Of a stretch of 64,000 nt of DNA, positions 1-8,288 are shown in pieces (position 1 is the stretch's first letter; every line of letters begins with the position of its first letter). The translations under genes and the position numbers were made by a program. Under the pieces are notes generated by a model. The model had not been told where the DNA came from and did not search any database. It saw only the letters and a list, made by a program, of their open reading frames with translations. The stretch comes from Acholeplasma sp. OttesenSCG-928-E16 (GTDB taxonomy: Bacteria > Bacillota_I > Bacilli_A > Acholeplasmatales > Acholeplasmataceae): the NCBI GenBank assembly GCA_030266845.1, contig JAJDIT010000004.1, positions 24,557-88,556 of the forward strand, read 5' to 3'.

Positions 1-892
1 TGAGTAGTTCTTCAAAACCTGAGGTAACTAAGGCAATTGGAACAGTTAAAACTAGCAATATTAAAAGCCATGGCAAACGGTGGAAAGCTGTTTTTGTAAA
101 AGTCTCTTCTATCGATTGATCTGGAAGCAATGCTAATTTTTCATAATTTTCGACTTGTTCTTCATGGTATATATCAAGAGCATCATCGACAGTAATCATC
201 CCTAACAATGTTCCATCATTATTAATAACTGGCATTTCAAAATAACCAAAATTCCTTATTTCATTAACTGTATCTTCAATATCTTGTTTATCATTTGCTG
301 CTTTGGTATGCTCCAAAATATCCTTAACATAGGCAGGAGACTTGGTAGTTAACAATTTTTTTAAGGCAATTGTTCCTTGATATTTGTGTTTTTCATCAAT
401 AACGAAAATAGTCTTTATCGATTCCGCTTCTGGAGCTTCTTTTATCAGTTTTTTGGTTGCAATTTTGATTTCATCATTAATATTAACCGAAACAAAAGAC
501 GAGCTCATGTGAGCACCCGTTTCAAACTCCTCATACTTAAGCAATGATTCAACTTTTTCTTTTTCTTCTTCATCAAATAAACTGATGATTTCTTCTTGTT
601 CCTTTGAATCCATTTCTAAAATGATATCGACAGCATCGTCTAAATCTAAGTTATCAATAATTTCTTTAATTGATGAATCATCTAAGTCAATTAGTACTTC
701 TGCGGCATCTAGATCATCAAGGTATGTCAAAATTTCTGCAAACTTTTCTTTACTGATATTGTTAATTAAAGTCTCCTTTTCTTCTTTGTCCAAATCTAAA
801 AAATGCTCAGCAATATCATAAGAATGGAGAGAATCTAAATTTTGAGTCAAGATTAAGTTATCTTTTTCTTTTAAAATATCTTTTAAACTCAC
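1..892 (-). CDS. mgtE: Magnesium transporter MgtE, N-terminal part (cut by window edge)
   Basis: Partial gene: 297 residues are visible and the C-terminal membrane domain lies outside the window. The protein starts with an acidic helical N domain (about residues 1-130, many L-D-D repeats), then a pair of CBS domains (about 130-255), then the plug helix and the first membrane segment from about residue 267 (FHRLPWLLILLVLTVP). This is the MgtE order; in that family the N and CBS domains sense cytoplasmic Mg2+ and close the channel. The start is a GTG at 890-892, because an in-frame TAA sits directly upstream. GGTGAT at 897-902 is the only candidate ribosome binding site. A TATAAT at 903-908 lies so close to the start that it would give a nearly leaderless transcript if used. 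No M-box-like leader fits in the short upstream gap. Confidence 0.93.
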   Translation of the reverse strand, partial: MSLKDILKEKDNLILTQNLDSLHSYDIAEHFLDLDKEEKETLINNISKEKFAEILTYLDDLDAAEVLIDLDDSSIKEIIDNLDLDDAVDIILEMDSKEQEEIISLFDEEEKEKVESLLKYEEFETGAHMSSSFVSVNINDEIKIATKKLIKEAPEAESIKTIFVIDEKHKYQGTIALKKLLTTKSPAYVKDILEHTKAANDKQDIEDTVNEIRNFGYFEMPVINNDGTLLGMITVDDALDIYHEEQVENYEKLALLPDQSIEETFTKTAFHRLPWLLILLVLTVPIALVTSGFEELL

Positions 893-949
893 TTAAATCA
901 CCATTATAAGTTTACCATTTTTTATCCTTTTAAAAAAGGAAATAGTAAA

Positions 950-992
950 TAAAAAGCAACCACAAGATTATTATCTGGCTGGTTACTTTTAT
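950..992 (-). terminator. Rho-independent terminator after the 144-residue gene
   Basis: The arms GCAACCA (956-962) and TGGTTAC (980-986) form a 7-bp stem with one G-U pair on the minus strand, followed by a T run (951-955). It lies 20 bp past the stop of the unknown gene and separates the ZIP unit from mgtE. Confidence 0.75.
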
Positions 993-1008
993 GGCTAAGT
1001 ATTAATTA

Positions 1009-1443
1009 TCATTTCTTATATGGATCTTTTAAAACAGGTGGTAAGATAAGTGGTTTTTGGTTGGAAATATTTGATAATTCCGCTACCAATAGTGATGATT
1101 GGGAAACAATTGGTAACGCATTTATAATCCCGATTCTTGACCTTTCAATGAAGTCTTCTATTTTCGCTTGATCTCCATTAAAAAATGATACTGCATTGTC
1201 ATCAAAAAGACAGTTAACTAAGTATTCTATTTTAATACTAAATAATTTGTTTGGAGAAAAATCAAGTCTTCTTTCAAATATCAAATCAAAACCAGTCATT
1301 GAAATGTTTGTTGGAATAACATTATCAACCACCTTGATTTCTAAATGCTCAGAAGTATGTCCCAAAAAGTCAAATTTGACATTTTTTAAGTTGAATTTGA
1401 CACTCCTAAAATTGACGTTAACATTTTTTTCCTTATTATCCAT
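1009..1443 (-). CDS. Hypothetical 144-residue protein, possibly SecB-like fold
   Basis: I do not recognise this protein with confidence. It is 144 residues, soluble, with no signal peptide or membrane segment, and looks rich in beta strands: alternating hydrophobic residues at 10-75 (for example IKVVDNVIPTNISMTGFDLIF) and a C-terminal helix-like part ending in PLILPP. Small Bacillota proteins with a SecB-like fold, such as the DUF1149 type, have this size and strand pattern, but the match is only by impression. The ATG is preceded by AGAAAGGA with good spacing. The gene starts 11 bp after the ZIP transporter stop and is followed by a terminator, so the two are probably co-transcribed. Confidence 0.6.
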   Translation of the reverse strand: MDNKEKNVNVNFRSVKFNLKNVKFDFLGHTSEHLEIKVVDNVIPTNISMTGFDLIFERRLDFSPNKLFSIKIEYLVNCLFDDNAVSFFNGDQAKIEDFIERSRIGIINALPIVSQSSLLVAELSNISNQKPLILPPVLKDPYKK

Positions 1444-1454
1444 AAGAATCCTTT

Positions 1455-2279
1455 CTACCCTAGTGAAACATCTAGGATCATCATAATAATAAATCCGATC
1501 ATTAATCCTAAAATTGATAAATGTTCTTGTTTACTATTTTCGGTTTGTTTGGCTTCTGGAATCAATTCATCAGCCACCACATAAATCATTGCTCCTGCCG
1601 CAAAAGCCAAAGCATATGGCAATAAATCTTTTACATAAGTTACTAATAAAACACCTAACACAGCTGCTATTGGTTCAACAATACCAGATAGTTGACCATA
1701 AAAGAAAGACTTAGATCTACTCATTCCCTCTTGTCTTAACGGGATTGAAACCGCGGCTCCTTCCGGAAAGTTTTGAATCCCCATCCCAATTGCTAGTGAT
1801 AGTGCCCCATAAAGTGCGGCTGAATCACTTCCGGTGCCATGAGCTATTGCACCAAATGCGACACCAACAGCTAATCCTTCTGGAATATTATGTAAAGTTA
1901 TCGAAAAAACTAATAAGATATTTCTTTTAAGCTTACTCGGTCTTCCTTCGGCTTCCTTTGCTCCTCTATGAATATGAGGTACTACTTTATCAGCGATAAA
2001 AAGTACTAATCCACCTAAGGCAAACCCAATCGATACGATTAGCCAAGAAGGGACTTTAGAATTATTATCATCTACCATGTTGATAGCCGGTTGTAGTAAT
2101 GACCAAAATGAAGCAGCAATCATAACACCTGAGGCAAAACCCAACATCAAATTTAAAAATCCTTTATTAATTTTTTTAAAGAAAAAGACCATTGCTGCCC
2201 CTAGGGCTGTCATTCCCCAAGTAAATAGTGCTGCTAATAAAGCTTGCAGCCATGAGTCTAATCCACTAAACCACTCCAT
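1455..2279 (-). CDS. ZIP family divalent metal transporter
   Basis: A 274-residue polytopic membrane protein. It has the two ZIP signature segments: HNIPEG near residue 127 in membrane helix 4, and QNFPEGAA near 166 in helix 5. In ZIP proteins these histidine, asparagine and glutamate side chains form the binuclear metal site, so import of Zn2+ or a related divalent metal is likely. A loop near 100-115 carries H and charged residues (PHIHRGAKEAEGRPSK), as in the usual cytoplasmic loop. The length is normal for the bacterial ZupT/GufA branch. The start has a clear AGGAGG site. It is the first gene of a two-gene unit with the 144-residue protein. The metal cannot be told from sequence. Confidence 0.92.
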   Translation of the reverse strand: MEWFSGLDSWLQALLAALFTWGMTALGAAMVFFFKKINKGFLNLMLGFASGVMIAASFWSLLQPAINMVDDNNSKVPSWLIVSIGFALGGLVLFIADKVVPHIHRGAKEAEGRPSKLKRNILLVFSITLHNIPEGLAVGVAFGAIAHGTGSDSAALYGALSLAIGMGIQNFPEGAAVSIPLRQEGMSRSKSFFYGQLSGIVEPIAAVLGVLLVTYVKDLLPYALAFAAGAMIYVVADELIPEAKQTENSKQEHLSILGLMIGFIIMMILDVSLG

Positions 2280-2302
2280 ATAGCCTCCTAAAAAACAATT
2301 TA

Positions 2303-3325
2303 CTATGTAACAACGACAACATGTCCTTTTAAGATATCTTCAATTTGTTTTATTTCCTCAGCTGTGAAATTCATTTTATCAATAACCTGTAAGTTTTCTT
2401 TAAGCTGAGCTATCTTTGAGGTTGAAATCAACACCGATGTCATTAGTTCATTTTTTAGTGCCCATGCGATCGCCAGTTGAGCGATTGTCTGTTTTCTTTT
2501 TTTAGCAACAGCATTCAAAGCCTTGAGCAGTTCTCTTAATTCATCAGTAACATCAGTCGAATCGATCCAAATAGCCTCTTTGTTGGCAACCCTTGAATCT
2601 CTTGGAATACTTTTAATATATTTATTAGTAAGTAATCCCTGCTGCAAAACACTATATGCGATTGTCCCTGCTCCTAACGAATTTTGAGTTTCTAGTAATT
2701 TATCATCTTCAATCCATCTATTAAGCATGCTGTAGCTTGGTTGAGTAATAACGTATGGGACATTTAGTTCATTTAATATTTTAGCCGCTTCCTTTAATTC
2801 CTTTGAATTATAGTTTGATAGACCAATATATAATGCCTTACCTTGTAAAACTATATCCCTTAAAGCGAGCATTGTTTCTTTTAGATTAGTTTTTGAATCG
2901 AACCTGTGATGATAAAAAATATCAACATATGGAATACCTAATCTATTTAGGGACTGATCTATGCTTGCCATTAAATACTTTCTAGAACCTCCATCACCAT
3001 ATGGACCATTCCACATCCAATAACCTGCTTTTGTCGATATAATAATTTCATCACGATATTTCATTAAGCCATCTTTTAGAATTTTACCAAAAACTATTTC
3101 AGCATGACCAGGAGGCGGACCATAATTATTCGCTAAGTCAAAATGTGTAATACCGTTATTGAATGCTTCAAATATTATTTCCTTACAACTCTCATAATCA
3201 TTATTTTCTCCAAAGTTATACCAAAGTCCAAAAGATAAAACTGGTAGTTTTAATCCGCTACTGCCAAGATTCCGATAAATCATCTTTTGATATCTGTCTT
3301 CGTTTGCCTTAAACATTATTTTCAC
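2303..3325 (-). CDS. Aldo-keto reductase, YghZ/Kv-beta-like
   Basis: A 340-residue NAD(P)H-dependent oxidoreductase with a TIM-barrel fold. The catalytic tetrad is present: Asp and Tyr in FDLANNYG, Lys in ISTKAGYW, His in YHHRFD. The loop WMWNGPYGDGGSRKYL is typical of the YghZ (AKR14, methylglyoxal/L-glyceraldehyde 3-phosphate reductase) branch. The chosen GTG start at 3323-3325 has AGGAG 4 nt upstream; ATG 3314-3316 is possible, and family similarity begins only at the Met of MIYRNLG (3280), so the first 15 residues are doubtful. It overlaps the end of the ECF/DUF1893 gene by 17 bp, so it is the last gene of that operon. The physiological aldehyde substrate is unknown. Confidence 0.9.
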   Translation of the reverse strand: MKIMFKANEDRYQKMIYRNLGSSGLKLPVLSFGLWYNFGENNDYESCKEIIFEAFNNGITHFDLANNYGPPPGHAEIVFGKILKDGLMKYRDEIIISTKAGYWMWNGPYGDGGSRKYLMASIDQSLNRLGIPYVDIFYHHRFDSKTNLKETMLALRDIVLQGKALYIGLSNYNSKELKEAAKILNELNVPYVITQPSYSMLNRWIEDDKLLETQNSLGAGTIAYSVLQQGLLTNKYIKSIPRDSRVANKEAIWIDSTDVTDELRELLKALNAVAKKRKQTIAQLAIAWALKNELMTSVLISTSKIAQLKENLQVIDKMNFTAEEIKQIEDILKGHVVVVT

Positions 3326-4304
3326 TCAGCTCCTTTAGTCTTTTCTTAATCTTATTATAGCCGATTTCTAGATCATTTTCATCCAATACGGCTTCCTCTA
3401 TTGGACACATACCATTTTTATTGTTATTTATTATATAATCGGTTCTTTCCCTAAAGGTAGATTTTATGTTTTTATCATTTAAAAAATCAATCGCTTTTTG
3501 ACTTCCTAAAAGTCCGTATATTCCTTTGGCTTTTCCTAAAACTATAATAATTGCGGCTCCTTTACCAATAACCTTATCAAAAACATATGATCCTCTAAGA
3601 AATTCTTTATTGTTTTCATATAACTTAAGGAGTGGGGAAATCCCCTTTCCCTTATCTAAAAAGACTATTTTCTTATTCTTAACAAGCACCAATGATGCTT
3701 GATTTGATTCTATTAAATCTATTGCTTCTTTAAAAGTCTTGTTAATATGCATATATTTGGATAACACTCCTTTTTTTAAGATTAGATAAATACTTGGTAT
3801 TATAACTAATTGAATAGCTATTCCTGGTAATCCAGTGAGAAATGCACTAAATGCCGAAAGAGCAGCAAGTTCGGTTTCCATTAAATTGGTTAAAACAGTA
3901 AAAATTAGTGCATATCCTAATCTGCCTAAAACCATTGAAATAACTAGTGTCAAAAATATATTCAGCCTTATCTTATTTGTTAAAAAGCCGCTTGCTAGAC
4001 CATATACTGATAATTCTACTGCCATAATCGGAAGCATCGGAAATGAAACTGGCATCCCAGTCATTAAAGACGAAAGCGCTGGTGTTAGGATTCCACAAAG
4101 AAATCCGTATTTCGGTCCCGTTATTATTCCACATAAAAATACTGGAATATGCATAGGTAAAAAAATCGTCCCTGGGATCATAAAAAGATGACCTGTAATA
4201 TATGGAATTAATATTCCTAATATTATAAAAATAGCAGTTAGCGTAAGTTTAGTCAGTTCTGTTATCTTTAAAATGCTGTCCTTATTAATTAATAGTCGGT
4301 TCAT
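3309..4304 (-). CDS. ECF transporter S component fused to a DUF1893 domain
   Basis: A 331-residue two-part protein. Residues 1 to about 185 are hydrophobic with five or six membrane segments and the pattern HIPVFLCGIITGPKYG plus TGMPVSFPMLPIMAVE, as in S components of energy-coupling factor transporters, which bind a vitamin or similar small molecule. From about 190 to the end is a soluble DUF1893 domain (TM1506-like, deaminase-like fold) with the conserved GAAIIIVLGKAKGIYG and the MCPIEEAV cysteine motif. ATG at 4304 overlaps the upstream TGA as TGATG; a GTG one codon earlier is possible but sits inside the GGAG site. The T and A subunits are not nearby and would be shared. The ligand is unknown. 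Confidence 0.85.
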   Translation of the reverse strand: MNRLLINKDSILKITELTKLTLTAIFIILGILIPYITGHLFMIPGTIFLPMHIPVFLCGIITGPKYGFLCGILTPALSSLMTGMPVSFPMLPIMAVELSVYGLASGFLTNKIRLNIFLTLVISMVLGRLGYALIFTVLTNLMETELAALSAFSAFLTGLPGIAIQLVIIPSIYLILKKGVLSKYMHINKTFKEAIDLIESNQASLVLVKNKKIVFLDKGKGISPLLKLYENNKEFLRGSYVFDKVIGKGAAIIIVLGKAKGIYGLLGSQKAIDFLNDKNIKSTFRERTDYIINNNKNGMCPIEEAVLDENDLEIGYNKIKKRLKELSENNV

Positions 4305-5440
4305 CACTCCGTGATTCTTTCAATAGTTTCTGATACTTTATAAAGTAGTTTTGGAATTTCTAATGACTGCGGGCATTTTGATACACATTCATTACATCTA
4401 ACACATTTGTTGGATTTTTCTGTATCGCTTAACTGATGATGATAATCACTTAAAAATTTTTCAGGATCTTGATGAATGCGGTATTCATTATAAATTAAAA
4501 AATTCTTAGGAATATTAACCCCGTGTGGACATGGCATGCAATACCGGCAATTAGTACATAAAATTGTATCGGAACTTCGATAAATCTTTTTTGCAGTTTC
4601 AATCAAATTTAATTCTTCTTTTGATAGTTTGTTAAGTTCTATAGCTGTCTTTATATTATCTTCAACTTGGATCAAGTTTGACATTCCGCTTAATACTGTT
4701 AAAATCCCATCAAAACTAAGGCAATATCTAAGTGCCCAAGATGCAACTGATCTTTGAGGATTATAATCTAAAAAAACTTTTCTTGCATTTTCATTTAGGG
4801 TAGCTAGAGCTCCTCCTCTAACTGGCTCCATTATAATAATAGGGATATTCCTATCTCTTAGAATTTGGTATTGTTTATTAGATTGATATTCCTCGTAGTC
4901 GACATAATTAAACTGGATTTGGGCAAAATCAAACTGATATGTATCTACTATTTTCTTTAAAATCGATGGTCGATCATGAAAAGAAAAACCTAAATATTTA
5001 ATCTTTCCTGCTTTTTTTAAATCAGAAAGAACATCAAATACTCCTAAACTAATAACCTTTTGAAAGCTTCTTTCATTTAGAGCATGTAATAAGTAAAAAT
5101 CAAAGTAATCAACTTTGCATTTTTTTAATTGTTGGTTAAAAATTCTTGTCACATCATCCAAACTTTTTACTTCCCACATCGGGCACTTACTTGCAATATG
5201 AATTTTACTTCTATCATATTTTCTTAATACATCTCCAACAAAAGTCTCGGACATTCCATCATGATATGGCCAAGCAGTATCAAAATAATTGACTCCGTTT
5301 TTGATTGCATAGTCGATCATTTTCTCTGCTAGTGGATAATCAATTTCTTGAGTATTTGGATTTGTTCTCGGTAATCTCATCAAACCAAATCCTAATGGAG
5401 ATATTTCAAAGTCAATAATTCCTAGTTTTCTTTTTTTCAT
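4304..5440 (-). CDS. Aldo-keto reductase with C-terminal 2x[4Fe-4S] ferredoxin domain
   Basis: A 378-residue protein with an aldo-keto reductase barrel (about 1-280) and a ferredoxin-like tail. The AKR tetrad is visible: Asp and Tyr in YFDTAWPYHD, Lys in ASKCPMW, His in LLHALNE. The tail has two cysteine clusters: CxxCxxCxxCP near residue 292 (CTNCRYCMPCPHG) and CxxCxxCxxxCP near 345 (CVRCNECVSKCPQS). This AKR-ferredoxin fusion is common in anaerobic Firmicutes and suggests electron exchange with ferredoxin, although the substrate is not known. It is the first gene of a three-gene operon with its own TATAAT box and an AAGGAG site. Confidence 0.93.
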   Translation of the reverse strand: MKKRKLGIIDFEISPLGFGLMRLPRTNPNTQEIDYPLAEKMIDYAIKNGVNYFDTAWPYHDGMSETFVGDVLRKYDRSKIHIASKCPMWEVKSLDDVTRIFNQQLKKCKVDYFDFYLLHALNERSFQKVISLGVFDVLSDLKKAGKIKYLGFSFHDRPSILKKIVDTYQFDFAQIQFNYVDYEEYQSNKQYQILRDRNIPIIIMEPVRGGALATLNENARKVFLDYNPQRSVASWALRYCLSFDGILTVLSGMSNLIQVEDNIKTAIELNKLSKEELNLIETAKKIYRSSDTILCTNCRYCMPCPHGVNIPKNFLIYNEYRIHQDPEKFLSDYHHQLSDTEKSNKCVRCNECVSKCPQSLEIPKLLYKVSETIERITE

Positions 5441-5464
5441 TAATATACTCCTTCTTATATATAA

Positions 5465-5470
5465 ATTATA
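5465..5470 (-). promoter_or_regulatory. -10 box of the aldo-keto reductase operon
   Basis: The minus strand carries TATAAT 25 bp upstream of the AKR start, right after the tldE-side terminator. I see no convincing -35 hexamer. Confidence 0.5.
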
Positions 5471-5473
5471 CCA

Positions 5474-5518
5474 CTAAAAAGAAAATTCGAGGGTTCAAAT
5501 TTGACCCTCGAATTGATT
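5474..5518 (-). terminator. Terminator after pmbA
   Basis: The arms AATTCGAGGG (5484-5493) and CCCTCGAATT (5505-5514) form a perfect 10-bp stem. On the minus strand it is followed by TTTTCTTTTT. It ends the tldD-pmbA unit. Confidence 0.9.
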
Positions 5519-5524
5519 TATTTG

Positions 5525-6832
5525 TTATTGTCCACCGATCATCAATGATGAGATATGAACACTTGGTGATCCAAGGCCATCTTCATTCAATTTAAGATCT
5601 TTTCCAATTCCTGCAACATTATTTAATAGTGTAAAGAAGTTTCCAGAAACAACAATCATTTTAACAGGATGATCAAGCTTTCCATCCTTAATCTTAAATC
5701 CTGCTGCTTGTAGTGAGAAGTCACCGCTTGATGTATTAACACCAGCATGTAATCCTGATAATTCAGTAATATAGATGCCATCTTTGATTGGAGCTAATAA
5801 GTCTTTTAAAGACAGTTTGCCAGGTTCTAAAATTAAATTAGTTGGAGAAACTGATCCGTGGAATCCATTTCCTGATGGCTTATCGCCTAATAATTTAGCA
5901 CTCTTTAGGTTATTGATAAACCCTGTGAAAACACCTTTATCAATCAGCTTTTTCTTTTTACAAGGTACTCCTTCATCATCAAATGGAATCTTAAATAATG
6001 CCTTCTTATTTAGTGGATCATCTACTAAAGTAATGCTTTCTAAAGCAATTTTTTCTCCCACTTTCCCTTTTAGAGGGGTTAGATTACGATAGCAAGCCTC
6101 AGCACTGAAAATTGATGAGTAAACAGATAAGATATCTGCAAAAGTTGTGTTATCAAAAACAACTGGATACTCACCACTTGGAAGTGATGAACCACCTAGT
6201 TTAGCAACACCCTTTTTGACCGTCGCTTTTCCCATCGCAACTGGATCGAGCTCATGGAAATTCTTAACGATTTTAATATCATATGCAGTTTGAATATCTT
6301 CGCCCTTAGCAAACACACCAACCGCATAAGCACCACAATAATTGGCATTTCTTGTTAGATTTAACCCTTTTGAGTTAACTATTCTTGTAACTGTTTGGCT
6401 TTCAATATATATAGTGCTTTGAACTTGAGCACAATATTTATTTTTCAATACCTCTGCTTCTAGTTTTTTAGCAAAATCGATTTTAGCACTCAAAGGAACT
6501 TCGCTTAAATCTGATTTTTCATCAGCTACAGTTGGATATTTCTTGGCACCTTTATAGATAATTGCTGGTTCAGATACTGTAACCACCTTAGCATTCGCAA
6601 TTAATTCGTCTAAATAATTACTAACATCTTGATCGTTGAAGTTTTCAATGGAAACTGACCCCATTTTACCACGGTAAATGCCTCTAATAGTCGCTTGTTC
6701 TACTTCGCTTTTAACACACTTGTCTACTTTTCCTTGATAAACTGTAACATTTAGACTGATACTTTTTACGGCATATATTTCTAAAGCCTTTAAGCCTTTT
6801 GATAAACCTAATTCTATCCATTTTTGATACAT
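5525..6832 (-). CDS. pmbA: Metalloprotease subunit PmbA/TldE
   Basis: A 435-residue protein of the TldD/PmbA (peptidase U62) family. It lacks the HExxxH zinc motif, as expected for the PmbA (TldE) partner, and keeps the C-terminal core NTSSGDFSLQAAGFKIKDGK and VSGNFFTLLNNVAGIG. In E. coli TldD and TldE form a heterodimeric protease that trims unfolded or modified peptides such as microcin B17 precursor, and acts on CcdA. The start overlaps the tldD stop (TAATG), giving tight translational coupling, and a GGAGG site lies inside the tldD glycine-rich tail. The length is normal. Confidence 0.95.
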   Translation of the reverse strand: MYQKWIELGLSKGLKALEIYAVKSISLNVTVYQGKVDKCVKSEVEQATIRGIYRGKMGSVSIENFNDQDVSNYLDELIANAKVVTVSEPAIIYKGAKKYPTVADEKSDLSEVPLSAKIDFAKKLEAEVLKNKYCAQVQSTIYIESQTVTRIVNSKGLNLTRNANYCGAYAVGVFAKGEDIQTAYDIKIVKNFHELDPVAMGKATVKKGVAKLGGSSLPSGEYPVVFDNTTFADILSVYSSIFSAEACYRNLTPLKGKVGEKIALESITLVDDPLNKKALFKIPFDDEGVPCKKKKLIDKGVFTGFINNLKSAKLLGDKPSGNGFHGSVSPTNLILEPGKLSLKDLLAPIKDGIYITELSGLHAGVNTSSGDFSLQAAGFKIKDGKLDHPVKMIVVSGNFFTLLNNVAGIGKDLKLNEDGLGSPSVHISSLMIGGQ

Positions 6833-8214
6833 TATTCTTTACCTCCGCCGCCGACTGTTAACTCTGTAACTCTAATTGATGGTTGTCCCACATCCACTGG
6901 AATTGATCCTGATAAAGATCCACACATTCCTTGTCCTAACTCAAGATTTGAGGCGATTCTATCTATTTTATATAAGATATCTTTACCTTGTCCGATTAGC
7001 ATAGCTCCTCGAACTTGTTTAGTTAGTTTACCATCTTCAATCATATAGCCTTCAGATACTGCAAAATTGAATTCACCAGTGGCTGGATTAACTTGTCCAC
7101 CACCTAGCTTTTTAGCAAATAATCCATATTTTGTATCCTTAATAATTGCCTCAAGAGTATCTGTTCCATTTGTGATATATGTTGATGACATTCTTGATGT
7201 TGGACTGTATTTATATGATTGTCTTCTACTAGAACCGGTTGGTTCCATATTCATTTTTCTGGAGTTGCGATAATCAATTAAGTACCCCTTTAAAACTCCG
7301 TTTTCAATTAATAAATTATCCTTTGTTGGAGATCCTTCATCATCAAAATTTTGCCATCCCCATTCGCCTTTTAATGTTCCATTATCTCTAGCGGATAAAA
7401 TATCAGACCCAACCTTATCACCGATTCTATTAGCAAATGGTGATAATCCTTTAGCCACAGAGGTAGCTTCAAGTGGATGTCCACAAGCTTCATGAAAAAT
7501 AACTCCTCCAAAAGCATTATGTAATACTACCGGCATCTTTTGGCTAACAATATCAGCGGCTGATAAAGCATCAATTGCTCTTTTTGCAACGTCTAGCGCT
7601 AATGCTTCTAAATCAATTTTGTCGAAAAGTTCAATACCCATTGATTGACCTGGTCCTTCAAAAACCTCAACCATACCCTTTTCATCTTGAGCATATGCTG
7701 CCAATATAACTCTTGTTCTAACTCTTAAGTCATCTTGGTAAACACCAAGTGAGTTAACTATTAAAACTTTTTGTTCATATTCAATAAGATTAGCAACCGC
7801 TTGTACGATCTTTGGATCATAATCTTTAATTAAAGATGAAAGTTTCATTAACTTATCTGCTTTAACCTTAGCTTTCGCTTTAGCTCCAAATTTCTTTGCG
7901 ATCACCTTGTATGGCTTAGCATCTTTTAATGGTTCTAATACTCCTTTTGGACCACTGTATGAAGATGCGAGGTCTAAAATTAATTTTTTTAAGTTATCAA
8001 AACTTACATCATTAGTATATCCATATACCTCATCGCCACCTTGTAAAAGCCTGATACCAGCACCAAAAACGTTTGATGTTTTAGAAGCGATAATTTGACC
8101 ACCAATCGAATTCATCGACCTGTTTGCTGAGTCTTCTAAAAATATTTCAGCGAAGTCAGCTCCAGTTGAAACACCCAAAGCAAGAAGCTCTTGTAGTTTT
8201 TCTTTTCCAATCAT
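6832..8214 (-). CDS. tldD: Metalloprotease TldD
   Basis: A 460-residue protein, the catalytic partner of PmbA. The zinc-binding motif HEACGHPLEA (HExxxH) is at about residue 237. The C-terminal part has GGGQVNPATGEFNFAVSEGY and ends in a glycine-rich VGGGGKE. It has the usual family length and no signal peptide, so it is cytoplasmic. Upstream (minus strand) there is a TATAAT box and a GAAAGGAAAG ribosome binding site. It is the first gene of a two-gene operon. The nearest candidate for a modified-peptide substrate is the biosynthetic unit at 13.5-19.2 kb, but nothing in the sequence links them. Confidence 0.96.
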   Translation of the reverse strand: MIGKEKLQELLALGVSTGADFAEIFLEDSANRSMNSIGGQIIASKTSNVFGAGIRLLQGGDEVYGYTNDVSFDNLKKLILDLASSYSGPKGVLEPLKDAKPYKVIAKKFGAKAKAKVKADKLMKLSSLIKDYDPKIVQAVANLIEYEQKVLIVNSLGVYQDDLRVRTRVILAAYAQDEKGMVEVFEGPGQSMGIELFDKIDLEALALDVAKRAIDALSAADIVSQKMPVVLHNAFGGVIFHEACGHPLEATSVAKGLSPFANRIGDKVGSDILSARDNGTLKGEWGWQNFDDEGSPTKDNLLIENGVLKGYLIDYRNSRKMNMEPTGSSRRQSYKYSPTSRMSSTYITNGTDTLEAIIKDTKYGLFAKKLGGGQVNPATGEFNFAVSEGYMIEDGKLTKQVRGAMLIGQGKDILYKIDRIASNLELGQGMCGSLSGSIPVDVGQPSIRVTELTVGGGGKE

Positions 8215-8288
8215 ATACTCACTTTCCTTTCATTTATGTTTTTTACATTATATAACTTTTGTTCTAAAAATACTATGTTTTTTAAGAA

